Source: Paulownia fortunei
Taxonomy: Eukaryota; Streptophyta; Magnoliopsida; Lamiales; Paulowniaceae
DNA length: 64,000 bases
Assembly (NCBI GenBank): GCA_019321725.1
Contig: CM033109.1
Span: forward strand, 10,881,993-10,945,992
Reading direction: 5' to 3'
Below, one piece after another: positions 57,379 through 64,000 of the stretch (the first letter of the stretch is position 1; each line of letters opens with the position of its first letter). The notes below the pieces were generated by a model. The model was given only the letters and a program-made list of their open reading frames with translations. It searched no databases and was not told the DNA's origin. The translations under genes were made by a program, and so were the position numbers.

Positions 57379-60300
57379 GTTTTTATTTAGAACAATAAAG
57401 TATATATTCAAATTTTTAAATATAGTTATTAAAGATCTCTCTATATTTTATGACATTTTATTTACTAAATTCTACTGGCACAAAAAATCAAAAATATAAA
57501 TAATTTAAAATTTCAAAATCAAATAAAATAAGCATCGAGTATTTTTAATGTAATTTGAATATTTTTAAAGTAATTATATGTTACCTATCATAGTATTTTT
57601 ATTTAATAATTGAAGAATATATGAATATTTAAACTTTTATTTGTTGGAGGCAATGGAGCAGCATCATGAGAATTAACGAGAGTTTTAAATTGAGTTTTTT
57701 GAGAGTACGAGTAACCAGAGCACTTTGTCTTGTTTTTTGTTCATATTTATTTGTCATTGTTAGAGGCAAATTTATAGATTTAAAAGAATTGCTTATTAGA
57801 ATTTATAAATTTTTATTTGAAAATATATATTAATTTCTACTTGCACAACAACTTGAAAATACAGATATTTTAAAATTTTCAAATTAAATAAAAACGCAAT
57901 CTAATTAATTACAAAAATAAAAAAATGTGTATTGAATATCTTGGATGAATCATATATTAGTTCCGTAGACAATATTAAATAGTTTTAAATTATAATAACA
58001 AAAGAATATATAAATATTCAAAAAATTTAAATCTATTAAAATGCCAATATAAATAAAATACCAAAATGAATATGTGTTGAATATTTTAAAAGTAAATAAC
58101 TTGTAATTCCTTAGATAGTATTTAGTTCAAATGTACAATCAATTTAACTTCAGAGTATTGGCCTTAGAATAATTAAACATATTTTAAAATAATTTAAATT
58201 TAAAAGTTTAATTACTATAGATTTTTCTATGTCATGCGAAATTTAACTTAAAAGTTTATACTAAATTTTAGAAGCACAAAAAACTCAGCAATAATAAATA
58301 TTTAAGAGTTAAAAATCCTATAAAATTGTAATAATATCATATAATTTGAATACAAAAATTCAGAATATGAAATGAATATTTTAAAAGTAATTTTTTAAAT
58401 TATTTACGTAGTATTTTTTTTAATTTTTTCAAATGACTGAAGAATATATAAATAATTAAAAAATTAAAATCCAATTATAACGTAATGTAAAACAAATAAT
58501 CTGAATAATTTAAATATAATTACAATCACCTTTTATTTATTAAAGGTAATAGAGCGTAATGAGAACTACTTCGCGTATGTAGTTATATTTATTTTTTACT
58601 TTATTACTACTTTTTAAAGCAGCATGACGACTTGCAAATATAAATATAAAATGGAAACATAACTTATTAATTGAGAGGAAGGATAACACGAGTACTTTAT
58701 TTTTATTCAACTTTGTAATTGTTGGAGGTAAATGAGTAGATTATAAGAGCTACATGATGGAATACAAATTAGATGCAGAAATGAATGCGTCATGAATATT
58801 TTTAAAGTAAATATATTTTAATTCCTGAGATAGTATTTGAGTGAGATACACAATCAAATTAACTTTGGAATATTGGAAAGAATAATTAAAAATATTTTTA
58901 TTTGAAAGTATAATTACTAAAAGTTCTTCTATATTTTTGAAATTTAATTTAAAGTATATACTAAATTTACTAGTACACTAAGTCAAATATATAAAAATTT
59001 AATAAAAAAACTCATTGTAAAATAAATTACAAAAATAATTAATTTTGTATTGAATATTAAAAGTAAATATATTTTAATTACTTAAATAGAACAGTGATAT
59101 AAAATTAATTTTTAAATATTCTTATGATTTCAATTTTTATTTGTTGGAGGCAATCTATTTATTGTATATAGTGATGTTTATTTTTACAGTATAACTAGTT
59201 TTTCGCAGAATAACACGAGTATTTTGTCTTCTTTGTGTCCTTATATTTGTTGGTATAGTTAGATGCAAAACAGAATACATAATTGATTTAATTTTTGAAA
59301 TATTTTTATATTTTTGGAAGTTTATTTTAATAGTACATACTAAATCCACTGGCGCAATAATTCGAAATTATAAGTTATTAAATTTTTTTAAATCTAATTG
59401 AAATGTAATGGTTGTCAAATACAAGATTAAATAGTATGTATTGACTTTTTTAAGTAAATATATTTTAATTCGTTAGTTAGTATTAAATAGTTTTTATTTA
59501 GAACAATAAAGTATATATTCAAATTTTTAAATATAGTTATTAAAGATCTCTCTATATTTTATGACATTTTATTTACTAAATTCTACTGGCACAAAAAATC
59601 AAAAATATAAATAATTTAAAATTTCAAAATCAAATAAAATAAGCATCGAGTATTTTTAATGTAATTTGAATATTTTTAAAGTAATTATATGTTACCTATC
59701 ATAGTATTTTTATTTAATAATTGAAGAATATATGAATATTTAAACTTTTATTTGTTGGAGGCAATGGAGCAGCATCATGAGAATTAACGAGAGTTTTAAA
59801 TTGAGTTTTTTGAGAGTACGAGTAACCGGAGCACTTTGTCTTGTTTTTGTGTTCATATTTATTTGTCATTGTTAGAGGCAAATTTATAGATTTAAAAGAA
59901 TTGCTTATTAGAATTTATAAATTTTTATTTGAAAATATATATTAATTTCTACTTGCACAACAACTTGAAAATACAGATATTTTAAAATTTTCAAATTAAA
60001 TAAAAATACAATCTAATTAATTACAAAAATAAAAAAATGTGTATTGAATATCTTGGAATGAATCATATATTAGTTCCGTAGACAATATTAAATAGTTTTA
60101 AATTATAATAAAAAAGAATATATAAATATTCAAAATTTTAAATCTATTAAAAATGCAATATAAATAAAATACCAAATGAATATGTGTTGAATATTTTAAA
60201 GTAAATAACTTGTAATTCCTTAGATAGTATTTAGTTCAAATGTACAATCAATTTAACTTCAGAGTATTGGCCTTAGAATAATTAAACATATTTTAAAATA

Positions 60301-63300
60301 ATTTAAATTTAAAAGTTTAATTACTATAGATTTTTCTATGTCATGTAAATTTAACTTAAAAGTTGATGCTAAATTTTAGAAGCACAAAAAACTCAGCAAT
60401 ATAAATATTTAAGAGTTAAAAATCCTATAAAATTGTAATAATGTAATATAATTTGAATACAAAAATTCGAAATATGAAATGAATATTTTAAAAGTAATTT
60501 TTTAAATTATTTACATAAGTATTTTTTGTTTTTTCAAATGACTGAAGAATATATAAATAATTAAAAAAATTAAAATCCAATTATAACGTAATGTAAAACA
60601 AATAATCTGAATAATTAAATATAATTACAATCACTTTTATTTATTAAAGGTAATAGAGCGTAATGAGAACTACTTCGCGTATGTAGTATATTTATTTTTT
60701 ACGTTATTACTACTTTCTAAAGCAGCATGACGACTTGCAAATATAAATATAAAATGGAAACATAACTTATAAATTGAGAGGAAGGATAACACGAGTACTT
60801 TGTTCTTTTATTCAAGTTTGTAATTGTTGGAGGTAAATGAGTAGACTATAAGAGCTACATGATGGAATACAAATTAGATGCAGAAATGAATACGTCATGA
60901 ATATTTTTAAAGTAAATATATTTTAATTCCTGAGATAGTATTTGAGTGAGATACACAATCAAATTAACTTTGGAATATTGGAAAGAATAATTAAAAATAT
61001 TTTTATTTTGAAAGTATAATTACTAAAAGTTCTTCTATATTTTTTGAAATTTAATTTTAAAGTATATACTAAATTACTAGTACACTAAGTCAAATATATA
61101 AAAATTTAATAAAAAAACTCATTGTAAAATAAATTACAAAAATAATTAATTTTGTATGAATATTAAAAGTAATATATATTTTAATTACTTAAATAGAACA
61201 GTGATATAAATTAATTTTAAATATTCTTATGATTTCAATTTTTATTTGTTGGAGGCAATCTATTTATTGTATATAGTGATGTTTATTTTACAGTATAACT
61301 AGTTTTTCGCACAAATAACACGAGTATTTTATCTTCTTTTTGTCCTTATATTTGTTGGTATAGTTAGATGCAAAACAGAATACATAATTGATTTAATTTT
61401 GAAATATTTTATATTTTTGGAAGTTTATTTTAATAGTACATACTAAATCCACTGGCGCAATAATTCGAAATTATAAGTTATTAAATTTTTTAAATCTAAT
61501 TGAAATGTAATGGTTGTCAAATACAAGATTAAATAGTATGTATTGACTTTTTTAAAGTAAAATATTTTAATTCGTTAGTTAGTATTAAATAGTTTTATTT
61601 AGAACAATAAAGTATATATTCAAATTTTTAAATATAGTTATTAAAGATCTCTCTATTTTTATGACATTTTATTTACTAAATTCTACTGGCACAAAAAATC
61701 AAAAATATAAATAATTAAAATTTCAAAATCAAATAAAATAAGCATCGAGTATTTTAATGTAATTTGAATATTTTAAAAGTAATTATGTTACCTATCATAG
61801 TATTTTATTTAATAATTGAAGAATATATGAATATTTAAACTTTTATTTGTTGGAGGCAATGAGCAGCATCATGAGAATTAACGAGAGTTTTAAATTGAGT
61901 TTTTTGAGAGTACGAGTAACCGAAGCACTTTGTCTTGTTTTTGTGTTCATATTTATTTGTCATTGTTAGAGGCAAATTTATAGATTTAAAAGAATTGCTT
62001 ATTAGAATTTATAAATTTTATTTGAAAATATATATTAATTTCTACTTGCACAACAACTTGAAAATACAGATATTTTAAAATTTTCAAATTAAATAAAAAT
62101 ACAATCTAATTAATTACAAAAATAAAAAAATGTGTATTGAATATCTTGGAATGAATCATATATTAGTTCTGTAGACAATATTAAATAGTTTTAAATTATA
62201 ATAACAAAAGAATATATAAATATTCAAAAATTTAAATCTATTAAAAATGCAATATAAATAAAATACCAAAATGAATATGTGTTGAATATTTTAAAAAAAT
62301 AACTTGTAATTCCTTAGATAGTATTTAGTTCAAATGTACAATCAATTTAACTTCAGAAGTATTGCCTTTAGAATAATTAAACATATTTTAAAATAATTTA
62401 AATTTAAAAGTTTAATTACTATAGATTTTTCTATGTCATGCGAAATTTAACTTAAAAGTTTATAATAAATTTTAGAAGCACAAAAAACTCAGCAATATAA
62501 ATATTTAAGAGTTAAAAATCCTATAAAATTGTAATAATATAATATAATTTGAATACAAAAATTCAGAATATGAAATGAATATTTTAAAAGTAATTTTTTA
62601 AATTATTTACATATTTTTTTAATTTTTTCAAATGACTGAAGAATATATAAATAATTAAAAAAATTAAAATCCAATTATAACGTAATGTAAAACAAATAAT
62701 CAGAATAATTTAAATATAATTACAATCACCTTTTATTTATTAAAGGTAATAGAGCGTAATGAGAACTACTTCGCGTATGTAATTATATTTATTTTTACTT
62801 TATTACTACTTTTTAAAGCAGCATGACGACTTGCAAATATAAATATAAAATGGAAACATAACTTATAAATTGAGAGGAAGGATAACACGAGTACTTTGTT
62901 CTTTTATTCAACTTTGTAATTGTTGGGGTAAATGAGTAGATTATAAGAGCTACATGATGGAATACAAATTAGATGCAGAAATGAATCGTCATGAATATTT
63001 TTAAAGTAAATATATTTTAATTCCTGATATAGTATTTGAGTGAGATACACAATCAAATTAACTTTGGAATATTGAAAGAATAATTAAAAAATTTTTATTT
63101 TGAAAGTATAATTACTAAAAGTTCTTCTATATTTTTTGAAATTTAATTTTAAAGTATATACTAAATTTACTAGTACACTAAGTCAAATATATAAAAATTA
63201 ATAAAAAAACTCATTGTAAAATAAATTACAAAAATAATTAATTTTGTATTGAATATTAAAAGTAAATATATTTTAATTACTTAAATAGAACAGTGATATA

Positions 63301-64000
63301 AAATTAATTTTTAAATATTCTTATGATTTCAATTTTTATGTTGGAGGCAATCTATTTATTGTATATAGTGATGTTTATTTTTACAGTATAACTAGTTTTT
63401 CGCACGAATAACACGAGTATTTTGTCTTCTTTTTGTCCTTATATTTTGTCGGTATAGTTAGATGCAAAACAGAATACATAATTGATTTAATTTTTGAAAT
63501 ATTTTTATATTTTTGGAAGTTTATTTTAATAGTACATACTAAATCCACTGGCGCAATAATTCGAAATTATAAGTTATTAAATTTTTTAATCTAATTGAAA
63601 TGTAATGGTTGTTCAAATACAAGATTAAATAGTATGTATTGACTTTTTTAAAGTAAATATATTTTAATTCGTTAGTTAGTATTAAATAGTTTTTATTTAG
63701 AACAATAAAGTATATATTCAAATTTTTAAATATAGTTATTAAAGATCTCTCTATATTTTATGACATTTTTTTACTAAATTCTAACTGCACAAAAATCAAA
63801 AATATAAATAATTTAAAATTTCAAAATCAAATAAAATAAGCATCGAGTATTTTTAATGTAATTTGAATATTTTTAAAGTAATTATATGTTACCTATCATA
63901 GTATTTTTATTTAATAATTGAAGAATATATGAATATTTAAACTTTATTTGTTGAGGCAATGGAGCAGCATCATGAGAATTAACGAGAGTTTAAATTGAGT
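57379..64000. repeat. tandem array of a ~2.1-kb satellite unit
   Basis: The marker TTTTATTTAGAACAATAAAG starts at 57381, 59492, 61593 and 63691, giving unit lengths of 2111, 2101 and 2098 bp: three full copies and 310 bp of a fourth that runs off the window. Units are very AT-rich and near identical. For example, copies 1 and 2 match for over 300 bp from the marker, and most differences are single-base length changes in A or T runs. Within a unit, pairs of a GTTGGAGGCAAT-like and a GTTAGAGGCAAA-like motif recur three times. ACTAAATTCTACTGGCAC-like motifs also recur, suggesting about three diverged 600-900 bp subunits. No coding capacity; the longest frames are about 60 codons. Confidence 0.93.

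Noticed and set aside
57379..64000. Open frames of about 60 codons in the satellite units
   Set aside because: They are short, AT-driven and not conserved in frame between subunits.
1..64000. Organelle DNA insertions or a prokaryotic defence or mobile system
   Set aside because: No chloroplast or mitochondrial genes, no operons and no phage or plasmid genes were seen; every recognised element is a plant nuclear type.

Overview
This 64-kb window is plant nuclear DNA, almost certainly from a eudicot. The evidence is split genes with GT-AG introns, a plant photosystem II phosphatase, a nuclear tRNA-Gly-like gene, and plant-type hAT, PIF/Harbinger, Ty3/gypsy and Ty1/copia elements. There is no operon, CRISPR array or prokaryotic system. 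Gene density is very low and the composition is AT-rich.

Layout. Bases 1-1100 are AT-rich and hold a tRNA-Gly-like gene with a GUC anticodon, next to a duplicated tRNA 3' half. Bases 1250-8419 are the only genic island: an 11-exon photosystem II core phosphatase gene (PBCP, + strand, apparent one-base deletion in exon 5) faces a two-exon mitoferrin-type mitochondrial iron carrier (- strand). The two are tail to tail. The same pair is adjacent in Arabidopsis as At2g30170 and At2g30160. Bases 9004-12280 are a complete but dead hAT transposon with flanking CTTGAAAGT repeats. Bases 13612-22748 are a large PIF/Harbinger-type element holding a MYB/SANT-like ORF, a convergent DDE nuclease, a GRF zinc-finger pseudogene and nested debris. 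At 23053-24490 a PIP1 aquaporin pseudogene is split by a 1.16-kb Harbinger-like element. Bases 25520-26500 are a solo-LTR-like sequence.

Bases 28191 to about 45230 are a nested retrotransposon complex. An 11.7-kb Ty3/gypsy (Athila/Tat-like) element sits inside the long LTR of a Ty1/copia element, with TTAAT on both sides of the junction. The gypsy element carries, between its pol 3' end and its 3' LTR, an intronless LOG (cytokinin-activating enzyme) pseudogene and an unrecognised coding-like fragment. The host copia element has lost its integrase core and the first part of its reverse transcriptase. A FAR1-related pseudogene follows at about 45240-45987. A second, older copia element with both LTRs occupies 48322-54458.

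From 57379 to the end of the window is a tandem array of a 2.1-kb AT-rich unit: three full copies and part of a fourth. The copies are nearly identical, and each seems to be built from diverged subunits of about 700 bp. The array abuts a truncated LTR.

Only the carrier, and PBCP if its frameshift is a sequencing error, look able to work. PBCP dephosphorylates photosystem II core proteins in the chloroplast; the carrier brings iron into mitochondria. Everything else is transposon, pseudogene or satellite. Gene names come from recognising protein motifs by eye; no database search was run.
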